Shown: in pieces, positions 35,969 through 45,060 of the stretch
How the letters are laid out: each line of letters opens with the position of its first letter
Numbering within the stretch: the first letter of the stretch is position 1
Assembly (NCBI RefSeq): GCF_900103875.1
Contig: NZ_LT629705.1
Coordinates: 3,977,001 to 4,041,000, forward strand
Length of the DNA: 64,000 nt
Direction: 5' to 3'
DNA from: Pseudomonas arsenicoxydans
GTDB lineage: Bacteria > Pseudomonadota > Gammaproteobacteria > Pseudomonadales > Pseudomonadaceae
The notes under the pieces: model-generated
What the model saw: the letters and a program-made list of their open reading frames with translations, nothing else
What the model was told of the DNA's origin: nothing
The model's database searches: none
Made by a program: the position numbers and the translations under genes

Positions 35969-37627
35969 ATGAACAACAACAAGAAAGATTGCCAATTGCC
36001 TCCAGCCGCCGTCGATGTGCTGGTGATCGGTTATGGTCCGGTAGGTGCGACCATCGCTGCGCTTCTGGGCCGCTATGGCGTCACGACCCTTGTATTGGAC
36101 AAGGTCCATGACGTCGTCCTGATGCCGCGTGCCATTGCTCTGGACAACGAGGCGCTGCGCATCCTGCAACAGGCCGGTTTGTCGGAAGACGCTTTCGAGA
36201 AGATCGTTATCCCTGAAGTGAAAATGCACTCCCCGGTACTCGGGCAGTTCGGTCGAGCCAATACCGAGGGGTGCATCGACGGCCATCCGAAACTTGTGAC
36301 GTTCTACCAACCCGACCTCGAACACGCGATGCGCAGCCAGGTTGCCCGGCTTAAAACCGTCACCAGCCTGGGTGGCTTCGAGCTTGAGAGCCTGGTCGAA
36401 ATGTCGGATGGCGTTGTTGCTTCTGTACGGGATGAACATGGGCAGTCGCATTCCGTTCGCGCCCAGTACCTGATCGGAGCGGATGGCGCCAGCTCCAGGG
36501 TCAGAGCGTTGATTGGCCAGGAGTTTGAAGGGGAGACCTATGCGGAAGATTGGTTGATTGTCGATGTGAAAAACCGCCATAAGTCAGCGATTGATCACAT
36601 CGAGTTTGTCTGTGATCCGCGGCGCCCGACACCGCACATGCCTGCCCCCGGCGGCAGGGAGCGTTGGGAGTTCATGCTGCAATCCGGCGAGTCCCGGGAA
36701 GAGCTGGAAAGCCCAGAAAGCATCGCCCGACTGATCGCGCCATGGATCAACCCGCAAGAGCTGGAAATCGAGCGCAAGGCGGTGTATCGATTCCACGCAC
36801 GCTGCTGCAACAGATTCAGCAAGGGGCGCGTCTTTCTCGCCGGCGATGCAGCGCATATCACGCCTCCTTTTGTCGGGCAGGGCCTCGTTGCGGGACTTCG
36901 AGATGGCGCCAACCTTGCCTGGAAACTGGCTTGGGTCCTTCGCGGCCATGCCGCGCCTGCAATACTCGATACCTATGACGAAGAGCGCCGCCCCCATGCC
37001 CGGGCAATGATCCATCTGGCGAAACTCATGGGCCGTCTGGTGATGCCCAAGAACAAGATCGCCGCTTTTTTCGTCCACGGTCTGATGCGCACGCTGGCGT
37101 TGACGCCCACGACCAGAAGGTACTTTGAACAGTTGGACATCAAGCCGAAGAACACCTTCAAACATGGCCTGTTCGTGCACCATCGCCGGGGCGACAAACT
37201 GGTACGTGGCAGCTTGTTTCCCCAGGCCTGGACTCGCAACATGCAAAAGCAGATCAAGCTGAGCGACGATACTCTGGGAGATAACCTGACCCTGGTTGGA
37301 TTCGGTGTTGATCCGTTGTCACTGCTAACCCCTGATCAGATCGTTTCCTGGGAAAAATTGGGAGGCCACTTTCTAGAGGTCAGAGCACGCGGCCAACGCT
37401 CCGGTGGCAGCTGTGACTTCATCGAAGACATGAACCATGAGATCCTGCCGCTGGCTGCCAAGGGAACGCTCGTCGCGGTTCGCCCCGACCGTATCATCAT
37501 GCACCACGCCCCTGGCGCAGACGCAGGCAGCCTTCTTCGAGACTGCAGGGGGCTGCTGGCCAGCAAAGACGCCACGCCTGACGGCGTTTCCATTACCATC
37601 AACGAGCCCATTAGATTACGAGCTTGA
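35969..37627 (+). CDS. FAD-dependent aromatic hydroxylase (MhpA/PheA-type class A flavin monooxygenase)
   Basis: The 552-residue enzyme has the three class A flavoprotein motifs: the FAD loop VLVIGYGPVGATIAALLG (about 14-31), the DG motif GADGASSRVR (about 170) and the GD motif VFLAGDAAHITPPFVGQG (about 287-304), plus a C-terminal thioredoxin-like region. It resembles 3-(3-hydroxyphenyl)propionate hydroxylase, which adds a hydroxyl next to a phenolic OH using NADH and O2. It starts a cluster with extradiol dioxygenase, FAH hydrolase, acyl-CoA synthetase and FadL porin, so it should prepare a phenolic ring for cleavage. The TetR gene starts 2 nt after its stop. Confidence 0.92.
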   Translation: MNNNKKDCQLPPAAVDVLVIGYGPVGATIAALLGRYGVTTLVLDKVHDVVLMPRAIALDNEALRILQQAGLSEDAFEKIVIPEVKMHSPVLGQFGRANTEGCIDGHPKLVTFYQPDLEHAMRSQVARLKTVTSLGGFELESLVEMSDGVVASVRDEHGQSHSVRAQYLIGADGASSRVRALIGQEFEGETYAEDWLIVDVKNRHKSAIDHIEFVCDPRRPTPHMPAPGGRERWEFMLQSGESREELESPESIARLIAPWINPQELEIERKAVYRFHARCCNRFSKGRVFLAGDAAHITPPFVGQGLVAGLRDGANLAWKLAWVLRGHAAPAILDTYDEERRPHARAMIHLAKLMGRLVMPKNKIAAFFVHGLMRTLALTPTTRRYFEQLDIKPKNTFKHGLFVHHRRGDKLVRGSLFPQAWTRNMQKQIKLSDDTLGDNLTLVGFGVDPLSLLTPDQIVSWEKLGGHFLEVRARGQRSGGSCDFIEDMNHEILPLAAKGTLVAVRPDRIIMHHAPGADAGSLLRDCRGLLASKDATPDGVSITINEPIRLRA

Positions 37628-37629
37628 TC

Positions 37630-38277
37630 ATGCATTCCCCCACTCTTCCTTCAGAAGCTGATGCGCCAGAACCTCTCACGAGAGGTCACAAGAAACGTGA
37701 GCGCACCCGTCGCGGCCTGGTGGACGCCGCATTGCGTCTTATCGCACGCAAGGAAGTGGGGGAGATCGCACTGCTCGAGGTCGCCGCGGAAGCCGCGGTA
37801 TCCAACGGCACCATCTATAACTATTTTCGAACTCGCGACGAGGTGCTGGAGGCGGTGGGCATCGCCATGGCTGCCGAGTTCTCCGACGCCATTTCCGCCA
37901 AGAGCAGGGACGTGCATTGTGGTGCCCAGCGGCTTTCGATCGGCGTGCGCATGTTTGTGTGCCGGGCGGCAGCCGACCACCAATGGGCGAATGCGCTGCT
38001 GCGTATTATCCATTTCGACAAGGCCATGCGCTCGCGTCTGGCTGACCATGTACTGGGCGATCTGCGTGAAGGACTGCTTGCGGGCACGTTTGCTTACGTA
38101 GACGAAGGGGTCGCCCTGGACATCGTCCTGTCGTGCACAACCGGAGCCATGCGCTCGGTTGTCGAGGGGCGTGCAGTGGAGGAGCATGATCTGCGGGTCG
38201 CCGAAATGGTTCTCCAGGCCTTGGGCGTCACTTCTGCCAAAGCCAGGAAAATCGCCGGCAAGCCGCTGCCGGCCTGA
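37630..38277 (+). CDS. TetR-family regulator, co-transcribed with the hydroxylase
   Basis: The 215-residue protein has a TetR N-terminal helix-turn-helix (RRGLVDAALRLIARKEVGEI, then AAVSNGTIYNYFRTRDEVLEA, read in parts) and an all-helical ligand domain. The ATG at 37630 lies 2 nt after the hydroxylase TGA, so expression is tied to the hydroxylase. Its C-terminal part (VLQALGVTSAKARKIAGKPLPA in short pieces) resembles that of the TetR protein at 38621-39235, suggesting a paralogous pair. It probably represses the hydroxylase operon until an aromatic ligand binds. Confidence 0.9.
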   Translation: MHSPTLPSEADAPEPLTRGHKKRERTRRGLVDAALRLIARKEVGEIALLEVAAEAAVSNGTIYNYFRTRDEVLEAVGIAMAAEFSDAISAKSRDVHCGAQRLSIGVRMFVCRAAADHQWANALLRIIHFDKAMRSRLADHVLGDLREGLLAGTFAYVDEGVALDIVLSCTTGAMRSVVEGRAVEEHDLRVAEMVLQALGVTSAKARKIAGKPLPA

Positions 38278-38424
38278 TCCGATTTCGTCGGTGCTCTACC
38301 TGGTTTGATCACTTCGCTTGGCGACGAGCCTTCGGTTGATTGCCGATCAATGCCATGAGTGGCAATGCCCCGGGTTTTGTCCATTTCCCCTGTTCTCTCC
38401 CTCAGTCATTAGAAATTCAGCCAC

Positions 38425-38452
38425 CGAAACTGAACATGTGTGTTCAGTTTCG
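38425..38452. promoter_or_regulatory. 28-bp palindromic TetR-type operator
   Basis: CGAAACTGAACA and TGTTCAGTTTCG are perfect 12-nt arms around TGTG. The core TGAACA-N4-TGTTCA is shared with the second site at 38572. Length and symmetry suit a TetR dimer. No other perfect match was noticed in the window by eye. Confidence 0.65.
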
Positions 38453-38560
38453 TCGGCGCGCTTTGCTGTTTTTTAACAGGCTAGATCGATCCTTTCATCC
38501 GAAATATTGGGCCTAAGCCTGCTTTTACGAACGTTCAATCCGGCAGGCTTAAAAATAGTA

Positions 38561-38589
38561 TTGACGCAAAATGAACACGAGTGTTCAAT
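38561..38589 (+). promoter_or_regulatory. Promoter of the second tetR gene with overlapping operator
   Basis: TTGACG (38561-38566) and TTCAAT (38584-38589) are spaced 17 nt. The palindrome TGAACAC-GA-GTGTTCA (38572-38587) covers the spacer and overlaps the -10 element, the standard layout for repression. The downstream GTG start of the TetR gene is 31 nt away. Confidence 0.55.
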
Positions 38590-38620
38590 TGGTCCATGAG
38601 GTAATCTTGGAGAAAGAACC

Positions 38621-39235
38621 GTGGAATCCCTGAACCCAACACAGCGCCGCATCCATCAAGCTGCCTTTCGCCTGTTTGCCGAGAGAGGCACCTCGCAAGT
38701 GAACATCCTCGACCTCGCCCAAGAGGCCGGTGTGGCGCGCGGAACGGTCTATAGCAACATCGACAGCATGGAAAACCTGTTCGAGGCGGTCGCCAGCCAT
38801 CTCGCGAGGGAGATGCATGAGCGCGTCAACAAGAGCTTCAATTCCCTCTCGGATCCCGCTCATCGCTTGGCCAATGGCATTCGATTCTTCATTCGCCGAG
38901 CGCACGAAGACTCCCAGTGGGGCGCATTCATCCATAAATTCGCCATGAGCAATTCGGCGTTGCGCGAAATGTTCAGCAGCCAGGCAGCCAAGGATCTTCT
39001 GAGCGGGCTTGCCAGTGGGCGCTATACGTTTGCGCAGGAGCAATTGCTCTCGGTACTGACGCTGATATCGAGCAGCGTGCTCGGCTCGATTTTCCTGGTA
39101 CTGGAAGGTCACCGAACATGGCGCGAATCGGGCTCTGATACCGCCGAGCTGGTATTGCGGGCATTGGGTGTGCCGCCACAAGAGGCTCGTGCGTTGGCGA
39201 CCCAAGCGTTGCCGGCACTTCCCTCTCTCGACTGA
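38621..39235 (+). CDS. TetR-family regulator heading the ring-cleavage genes
   Basis: The 204-residue protein has the TetR helix-turn-helix at its N-terminus (HQAAFRLFAERGTSQVNILD, then QEAGVARGTVYSNIDSMENL in parts) and a helical effector domain. GTG at 38621 is the start; GGAGAAAG lies upstream. Its own promoter is covered by the palindrome TGAACAC-GA-GTGTTCA, so it is likely autorepressed and controls the following dioxygenase, hydrolase, synthetase and porin genes. Its C-terminus resembles that of the other TetR protein of the cluster. Confidence 0.92.
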   Translation: MESLNPTQRRIHQAAFRLFAERGTSQVNILDLAQEAGVARGTVYSNIDSMENLFEAVASHLAREMHERVNKSFNSLSDPAHRLANGIRFFIRRAHEDSQWGAFIHKFAMSNSALREMFSSQAAKDLLSGLASGRYTFAQEQLLSVLTLISSSVLGSIFLVLEGHRTWRESGSDTAELVLRALGVPPQEARALATQALPALPSLD

Positions 39236-39260
39236 GCGCGTAATTGATTTGACTGAATAA

Positions 39261-39280
39261 ACCCCTGAGTTTTCAGGGGT
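39261..39280 (+). terminator. Short hairpin between the tetR and dioxygenase genes
   Basis: ACCCCTGA and TCAGGGGT pair perfectly around GTTT, 25 nt after the TetR stop. There is no T-run after it, so it is at best a partial terminator or processing hairpin that would lower read-through from tetR into the dioxygenase gene. Confidence 0.35.
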
Positions 39281-39320
39281 ACGGGACCGCTTTGCCCTAA
39301 AAACCCGGAAAACAACAACA

Positions 39321-40412
39321 ATGAACGACAAAAACGAACTGCACCGGTTGGCGACACCACACCCCGCGCGGCATCCGCAGCCGACGGTAAAGGCCCAGGT
39401 TTTGACTCACCTGATCTTCCAGCGGCCTGACTTGAATGAGGCCGCGCGTTTCCTGACGGACTTCGGCCTGACGGTCGCTCGGCAGGACGCCGAGACGCTC
39501 TATATGCGGGCCACCGACGCCGCTGCGTATTGTTATCGAGTCGAATGGGCCGAACAGGCCCGTTTTATCGGGTTCGGGCTTGCCGTGCGGTCCCTGGAAG
39601 AGCTTAAAAAGCTCACTCGAATCCCGGGTGCGTCATCGGTCGAGAAATCGGAGCATCCGGGTAAAGGGTATTACGTCAGACTGACGGATCCTTCCGGTTT
39701 CATCGTGGAAGCAGTGTGCGACCAGACGCCAGGCAAGGCGCTGGCACATAGAGCTCCTCTGAACTGGAATCTGGCGCAGGAACAACAGCGAATCAACGCG
39801 ACGCAGCGTCCGCCGATTACTCCTCCTGAAGTCCTCAAGCTGGGCCACATCGTCATTGAAGTGGCCGACTATCAAGCAACCTGTGCCTGGTACACGCAGC
39901 ATTTCGGGTTTATTCCTAGCGATGTGCAGGTACTCCCCGACGGCACGCCTATCGTCACTTTCATGCGCCTTGATCTCGGTGACATTCCCGCGGATCACCA
40001 TACGCTCGCGATTGCGCAAGGGTTCATGGCGACCTACAGCCATAGCGCCTATGAAGTCGTCGATACAGACGCCGTGGGTATGGGGCAGCGCGTCCTGCGC
40101 GAGCGCGGTTGGGCGCACTCATGGGGCATCGGCCGGCACATTCTTGGCAGTCAGATCTTCGATTACTGGCAAGACCCTTGGGGCGACAAGCACGAGCATT
40201 ACTGCGACGGGGATATTTTCACGGCCACTCGGCCTACGGGCATTCATCCAGTGAGTCCCGAGGCAATGGCGCAGTGGGGGCAGCGCATGCCCAGGAGTTT
40301 TACCAAACCCAAAATGAACCTGGCCAATTTTCTGCTGCTGATCCGCAACCTGCGACGCAGCCCCGACCTGACCATTCGCAAGCTGATAACACTCATGCGG
40401 ATGTTCGGGTAG
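39321..40412 (+). CDS. Type I extradiol ring-cleavage dioxygenase (VOC superfamily)
   Basis: The 363-residue protein contains two glyoxalase/bleomycin-type modules: a degenerate N-terminal one (about 26-135) and an active C-terminal one (about 173-300). Candidate Fe(II) ligands are H176 (LKLGHIVIEV), H241 (YSHSAYEV) and E292 (DKHEHYCDGD), the 2-His-1-Glu set of type I extradiol enzymes. It should open a catechol- or hydroxyquinol-type ring produced by the flavin hydroxylase. An extra C-terminal tail (about 310-363) is rich in basic and hydrophobic residues. The hydrolase gene follows after 91 nt. Confidence 0.88.
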   Translation: MNDKNELHRLATPHPARHPQPTVKAQVLTHLIFQRPDLNEAARFLTDFGLTVARQDAETLYMRATDAAAYCYRVEWAEQARFIGFGLAVRSLEELKKLTRIPGASSVEKSEHPGKGYYVRLTDPSGFIVEAVCDQTPGKALAHRAPLNWNLAQEQQRINATQRPPITPPEVLKLGHIVIEVADYQATCAWYTQHFGFIPSDVQVLPDGTPIVTFMRLDLGDIPADHHTLAIAQGFMATYSHSAYEVVDTDAVGMGQRVLRERGWAHSWGIGRHILGSQIFDYWQDPWGDKHEHYCDGDIFTATRPTGIHPVSPEAMAQWGQRMPRSFTKPKMNLANFLLLIRNLRRSPDLTIRKLITLMRMFG

Positions 40413-40503
40413 AGCTACACCGTTGCCAGCCCCCGTTCCAGAACAACACAACAGTTCCCGCGCCACTGAACGCGGGACAAACGCCGCTCCAGGAGTACCT
40501 TCA

Positions 40504-41460
40504 ATGTCTGCTGTACACGTAGTCCGCTTTGAATTTCAGAACGGTATCCACTGGGGCGTGCTTCGCCAGGGCCGTATCACAGTTGTCCCAGGTGTTTTTG
40601 AAACTACCGGTGACTTCATTAGCCAGAACAGTCTCGACGACCTTGCTCAACTGAAAGGTCCGGAGTTGGAGGAGGGCGACGTAAAACTGCTGTCGCCGGT
40701 GACCCGTAACCAGCAGTTTGTCTGCCAGGGTGCCAATTACCGTCAGCACATGATCGAGTCAGGCATGGACCCTGATGCGAAGAAATTCAACATGATCTTC
40801 ACCAAGGCGACCAGTTGCCTGGTGGCGGCTGACAGCGACCTTATCAAACCGCGCCACGTGCGCTTCCTTGACTACGAGATCGAACTGGGCCTGGTGATGA
40901 AGCGCTCGATCAACGGCGCTATTGCTGTCACCGACGCCAACCTGCATGAATTCATTGCCGGCGTCGTCATTGTCAACGACTACTCGGCCCGTGACATTCA
41001 GATTCCCCAGATGCAGTTCTACAAGGGCAAGAGCTACCGCACTTTCGGTCCGGTCGGCCCGTACCTGTGCCTTCTGGATGCCAAGAGCATGCATTACCTG
41101 AAAGCGCTGCAGCTGCGCCTGACCGTCAACGACCAGGTACGACAGAACGACAGCACGGCCAATCTCGTTTACGGCCCCGCTGAAACCCTGACCGAACTCA
41201 GCGCGTTGCAAGATCTCGCTGTTGGAGACTTGATTGCCACGGGGACACCTGCTGGCTGCGCCCTAACGATTCCTTCGCCTGGCAAAATGCGCATTGCAGC
41301 CCTTTTGCCAGAAGCCACCAAGTGGAAGCTGTTCCTCAAGGCACAAGAGGGCCGGACGCAGTACCTCAAGGCCGGTGACGTGGTCGAGGCGCGTATTCGC
41401 AGCGCCGATGGTGTGGTCGACCTCGGCGTGCAACGCAACCGGGTTGTGGGAGAAGTTTAA
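40504..41460 (+). CDS. Fumarylacetoacetate-hydrolase-family protein
   Basis: The 318-residue protein carries the FAH catalytic core: LSPVTRNQQFVCQGANYRQH in the N-terminal part, the metal-binding Glu segment FLDYEIELGLVMKR (about 122-135), VIVNDYSARDIQ (about 157-168) with Asp, and GDLIATGTPAGCALT near 240. FAH-family members hydrolyse C-C bonds of 1,3-diketo acids or decarboxylate ring-cleavage products. Here it should process the product of the extradiol dioxygenase. AGGAG precedes the ATG at 40504. The TAA overlaps the ATG of the acyl-CoA synthetase gene (TAATG). Confidence 0.92.
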   Translation: MSAVHVVRFEFQNGIHWGVLRQGRITVVPGVFETTGDFISQNSLDDLAQLKGPELEEGDVKLLSPVTRNQQFVCQGANYRQHMIESGMDPDAKKFNMIFTKATSCLVAADSDLIKPRHVRFLDYEIELGLVMKRSINGAIAVTDANLHEFIAGVVIVNDYSARDIQIPQMQFYKGKSYRTFGPVGPYLCLLDAKSMHYLKALQLRLTVNDQVRQNDSTANLVYGPAETLTELSALQDLAVGDLIATGTPAGCALTIPSPGKMRIAALLPEATKWKLFLKAQEGRTQYLKAGDVVEARIRSADGVVDLGVQRNRVVGEV

Positions 41461-43361
41461 TGGTTGTTCGGAGCCTGAATGACATCGAAAGTCTTGAGCA
41501 AGTGCCCTTGTCGGAGCGTGGGCTGGCTTGCAGCACTTATGAAGCGCTGCGTGTGGCGGCCGAGCGCACCCCCCGGGCACCGGCGCTGAGTTTCTTCGCC
41601 GATGCCGCCGACTTCAAGCGCACCCACGAGTGGAACTACTCCCAGCTCTTTGGGGATATTACCCGCGCGGCGAATGCCTTCGATGACCTGGGCATAAAAC
41701 CGGGGGAGGTGATTGCCTTCATCCTGCCCAACCTGCCGGAAACCCACTTCACTCTATGGGGCGGGGAGGCGGCGGGGATCGTCATGGCGATCAATCCTCT
41801 GCTTGAGGCCAAGCAGATGGCGGGCTTGCTGAATGCGGCAAAGGTGTCAGTGGTGGTGACGCTCGCGCCGACTCCGGGCAGCGATCTGTGGCCCAAGCTG
41901 GCTTCGCAACTGGATCAGCTACCTATGGTCAGGTCTGTTGTCTGGGTCAGCATGGAACCCTATGTCGACGAACCGGTGCGAGGGGCTCTGAAATCCATGG
42001 CCCTGAAAGAGCGCGACTTGCACAGCGGTATCGCGATTCACGATTGGCAATCGCTGATGAATACCCAGCCCCACACGCACCTCAAGAGCGGTCGGCAAAT
42101 CCGCGAGGATGAGTGCTCCTCCTACATCTGTACGGGCGGCACCACCGGGCTCCCCAAAATTGCCGCGCGTACCCATGGCTCTGAAGTATTCGACGCCTGG
42201 GCCATCGACGCTCACATGCAGCCCCGCAGTAATGTCCAGGTTCTGTTCTGTGGCCTACCGCTGTTTCATGTCAATGGCCAACTGGTGACTGGACTGATGC
42301 CTTGGACTCAAGGCGACCATGTGATCCTCGGGACGCCTCAGGGGTATCGTGGCGAGGGCGTGATTCCTCGATTCTGGGAGATGGTCGAGCACTTCGGTAT
42401 CAACCTCTTTTCCGGCGTGCCAACTGTCTATGCCGCGCTTTTGCAAAATGAATGGCAGGGCCGCGACCTCTCCAGTCTTCGCTATGCAATCTGTGGCGCC
42501 GCCCCCATGCCGGCTGAGCTTTTCCGGGAATTCGAGCGCCGCACCGGAGTGAAGATCCTTGAAGGTTACGGCCTGACCGAGGGCGCCTGCGTCTCGTCAA
42601 TCAATCCACCCCATGGCGAGCGCCGTATCGGCTCCATCGGGATTCGGCTCGCCTACCAGAATATGCGCGCGGTCGTGCTCAATGATTCTGGAGCGTATCT
42701 GCGCGACGCCAACCTGGATGAGATCGGCCTCATCACGATCAGTGGGCCGAACCTCTTCGAGGGTTATCTGGAGGAGCGTCATAACCAGGGCCTCTGGATC
42801 GATATCGACGGTCAGCGCTGGCTGAATACGGGCGACTTGGGGCGCCAGGATGCGCAGGGTTATTTCTGGCTGACCGGGCGCAAGAAGGAGTTGATCATTC
42901 GCGGTGGTCACAACATCGATCCAAAGCAAATCGAGGAGGCGCTTCAGGCGCATCCTGCTGTCGCCTTGGCCGCTGCAATTGGCAGCCCCGATGCTTACTT
43001 GGGCGAGGTGCCCGTTGCCTACGTCCAACTACGCCCTGGGCAAACTTGCGATGTTGAAGAACTTGAAGCGTTCGCTCATCAGAACATCAGCGAGCGGGCA
43101 GCCGTTCCAAAGCGCATTGAAATCCTCGAGGCATTGCCGCTGACGGCGGTGGGCAAGATATTCAAGCCCGCTTTGCAGCAGAGGGAAATTGCCAAAGTAA
43201 TCCAGCAGGAAGTGGGGCGTCTGGGGCTTTTGGATATTGCCGTTGAAGTCGTTCAGGACAATCGTCGTGGGCAGGTTGCCTGCGTCAAGGCCGGTACTGA
43301 CCAGCAAGTCCTGGCTCCGTTGTTGGGCCGTTATAGCTTTCAAGTCGAGTGGATTAATTGA
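41460..43361 (+). CDS. AMP-dependent acyl-CoA synthetase
   Basis: The 633-residue ANL-superfamily ligase shows the P-loop YICTGGTTGLPKIAARTH (about 218-235), YGLTEG (about 370), GDLGRQDAQGYFWLTGRKKE and RGGHNIDPKQIEEAL (about 480), and the C-terminal lysine in TAVGKIFKPAL. It activates a carboxylic acid, probably a fatty or aryl-alkanoic acid, to its CoA thioester via an acyl-adenylate. Its start overlaps the hydrolase stop, so the acid is likely a product of the preceding hydrolysis or the imported compound itself. The closest named relatives are fatty-acyl/aryl-acid ligases; exact chain length is not readable. Confidence 0.9.
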   Translation: MVVRSLNDIESLEQVPLSERGLACSTYEALRVAAERTPRAPALSFFADAADFKRTHEWNYSQLFGDITRAANAFDDLGIKPGEVIAFILPNLPETHFTLWGGEAAGIVMAINPLLEAKQMAGLLNAAKVSVVVTLAPTPGSDLWPKLASQLDQLPMVRSVVWVSMEPYVDEPVRGALKSMALKERDLHSGIAIHDWQSLMNTQPHTHLKSGRQIREDECSSYICTGGTTGLPKIAARTHGSEVFDAWAIDAHMQPRSNVQVLFCGLPLFHVNGQLVTGLMPWTQGDHVILGTPQGYRGEGVIPRFWEMVEHFGINLFSGVPTVYAALLQNEWQGRDLSSLRYAICGAAPMPAELFREFERRTGVKILEGYGLTEGACVSSINPPHGERRIGSIGIRLAYQNMRAVVLNDSGAYLRDANLDEIGLITISGPNLFEGYLEERHNQGLWIDIDGQRWLNTGDLGRQDAQGYFWLTGRKKELIIRGGHNIDPKQIEEALQAHPAVALAAAIGSPDAYLGEVPVAYVQLRPGQTCDVEELEAFAHQNISERAAVPKRIEILEALPLTAVGKIFKPALQQREIAKVIQQEVGRLGLLDIAVEVVQDNRRGQVACVKAGTDQQVLAPLLGRYSFQVEWIN

Positions 43362-43524
43362 GTTCCTGATTCGCAATCTGTAAGTCCAGCAGTCAAGCCT
43401 TGGCGCTGTTCCGCCAAGGCCTATGACACAACTTGGATCAATTCCAGCCGGCACTGATAAGTGCACGGGGCGGCGAAGCCTTGCCTGCGTGCAAACAACA
43501 AAAACAATAAACAAGAGGTGGAAA

Positions 43525-44844
43525 ATGAAACTCAATAGCCGCGTGATCTCGTGTGTCTCTACTCAGCGCAAGTGTGCTGTCTGGATTGAATTCGGCAGTG
43601 CCATCGCACTACTTGGCGCCTCTACCATTGTCAGCGCAAACGGCATTGCTCTAAACGAACAAAGTGCAAGCAGTGCGGGGACTGCTTATGCGGGAAGGTC
43701 GTCTTCGGCGCTGGACGCGAGCACTATCTTTGGAAATCCCGCAGGCTTGACCAAGTTGAAGCGCAGTGAGATTTCCGGTGGGGCCGCGGTCGTCTCGGTC
43801 AGCGACGACATCAGCGATGCGCGAAGCAGTGCCACCGGCACCAATAAAGGGGACTCGGTACCCTTGGGCGTCGTGCCCTTCGTCTACCTGTCTACGCCCC
43901 TTGATGATCGTTTTTCGATGGGACTGGGCCTCTATGCCCCCAGTGGTCTGATCAATGATTACGAGAGCACTTTTCAGGGGCGCTACCATGGCTCCTATAG
44001 CACGACCAAGGAAGTAACCCTGCAACCCACCATTGCCTGGCGGATCAATGATTACGTGTCCATTGGTGGCGGCCCGACCATAAATCATTTCAATGCAAAG
44101 CTTCAGAATTACCTGGCGACCGGCGCCCTGAACAACGGCGAGGACACGCTGGTCACCATCAAGGGTGATGACACTGCACTTGGCTACAACGTCGGCCTGT
44201 TGATTGACTTTACTGAGGCAACCACTTGGGGGATTAACTATCACTCGAAGGTGGATTATGAACTTGAAGGGCATACCGAGATTTCTGGCTCCCCGAGCGC
44301 CATTCCTCTGAACGGAAAGTATGACAGCAAGATAGACCTCACCATGCCCGAGTCCGTGGACACGTCTATCACCCATCATTTCGACAGTCGCTGGACGGGT
44401 TATCTGGGAACCACCTGGAAACGCTGGAGCCGGATCCAGAAAGTCGAGGCAGTCAACAGCGGTCTTTCCCCCATCGGCGAGGCGGCGGGTCTGGGGCATG
44501 TGATTGAAGAAATGAACTGGCGCGACACGTGGAGCACCGCAGTGGGCGCCTCCTATCAATTGAACCAACAATGGCTGCTACGCGCAGGCTACGCCTATGA
44601 TCCGTCGCCAGTCAGGAATGCCGATCGCAGCGTACGCATTCCGGTCGGGAATCGCCAAGCCGTGACCTTGGGTGGCGCTTATTCGCCGAGTTCCGATCTG
44701 ACGATAGACTTCGCTTATGGTTATCTCTGGGACTCCAAAGTCTCGGTAAAGCAGGCAAACAATTCCGGTGTTCAACCGGAATACAGTGCCAGTTACGACA
44801 ATAGTGCGAATGGAGTTTCAGTGCAGGCTACCTATCGGTACTAA
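43525..44844 (+). CDS. OmpP1/FadL-family outer-membrane transporter
   Basis: The 439-residue protein begins with a long signal region ending near ASTIVSANG (about residue 38), then NGIALNEQSASSAGTAYAG and the FadL hallmark STIFGNPAGLTKL, followed by beta-barrel strands and an aromatic C-terminus (VQATYRY). FadL proteins pass hydrophobic compounds such as long-chain fatty acids or alkylbenzenes through the outer membrane by lateral opening. In this cluster it should admit the hydrophobic aromatic substrate. GAGG precedes the ATG; 163 nt separate it from the synthetase gene. Confidence 0.92.
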   Translation: MKLNSRVISCVSTQRKCAVWIEFGSAIALLGASTIVSANGIALNEQSASSAGTAYAGRSSSALDASTIFGNPAGLTKLKRSEISGGAAVVSVSDDISDARSSATGTNKGDSVPLGVVPFVYLSTPLDDRFSMGLGLYAPSGLINDYESTFQGRYHGSYSTTKEVTLQPTIAWRINDYVSIGGGPTINHFNAKLQNYLATGALNNGEDTLVTIKGDDTALGYNVGLLIDFTEATTWGINYHSKVDYELEGHTEISGSPSAIPLNGKYDSKIDLTMPESVDTSITHHFDSRWTGYLGTTWKRWSRIQKVEAVNSGLSPIGEAAGLGHVIEEMNWRDTWSTAVGASYQLNQQWLLRAGYAYDPSPVRNADRSVRIPVGNRQAVTLGGAYSPSSDLTIDFAYGYLWDSKVSVKQANNSGVQPEYSASYDNSANGVSVQATYRY

Positions 44845-45060
44845 CGTATGAAGCACACCTTGCGTGGGACGCCGATGTCTTTTACCGAATCCACGGGCGC
44901 ATCAATGACGGGTTGCTGCACGCGTATCAACCGCCAGGTTGTACCTCCAGCTAACGCCAAATGAGCCGGAGCCGATGATTCCAGCCTGTTCGTGCAGCTG
45001 AAATACTTACGAAACATTCCGGCCTTATGATTCGCCTCACTGAAATCCAGGAGGTTGGAG

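Larger units (their letters stand above)
38278..38620. other. Regulatory gap between the two tetR genes
   Basis: This 343-nt gap has no gene but carries two palindromic sites with the same core (TGAACA-N4-TGTTCA) at 38425-38452 and 38572-38587 and a plausible promoter (TTGACG at 38561, then TTCAAT at 38584). Confidence 0.55.

Noticed and set aside
44844..44954. 36 open codons after the FadL stop that read like a protein fragment
   Set aside because: No start codon or ribosome site in frame and too short to assign; left as unexplained.
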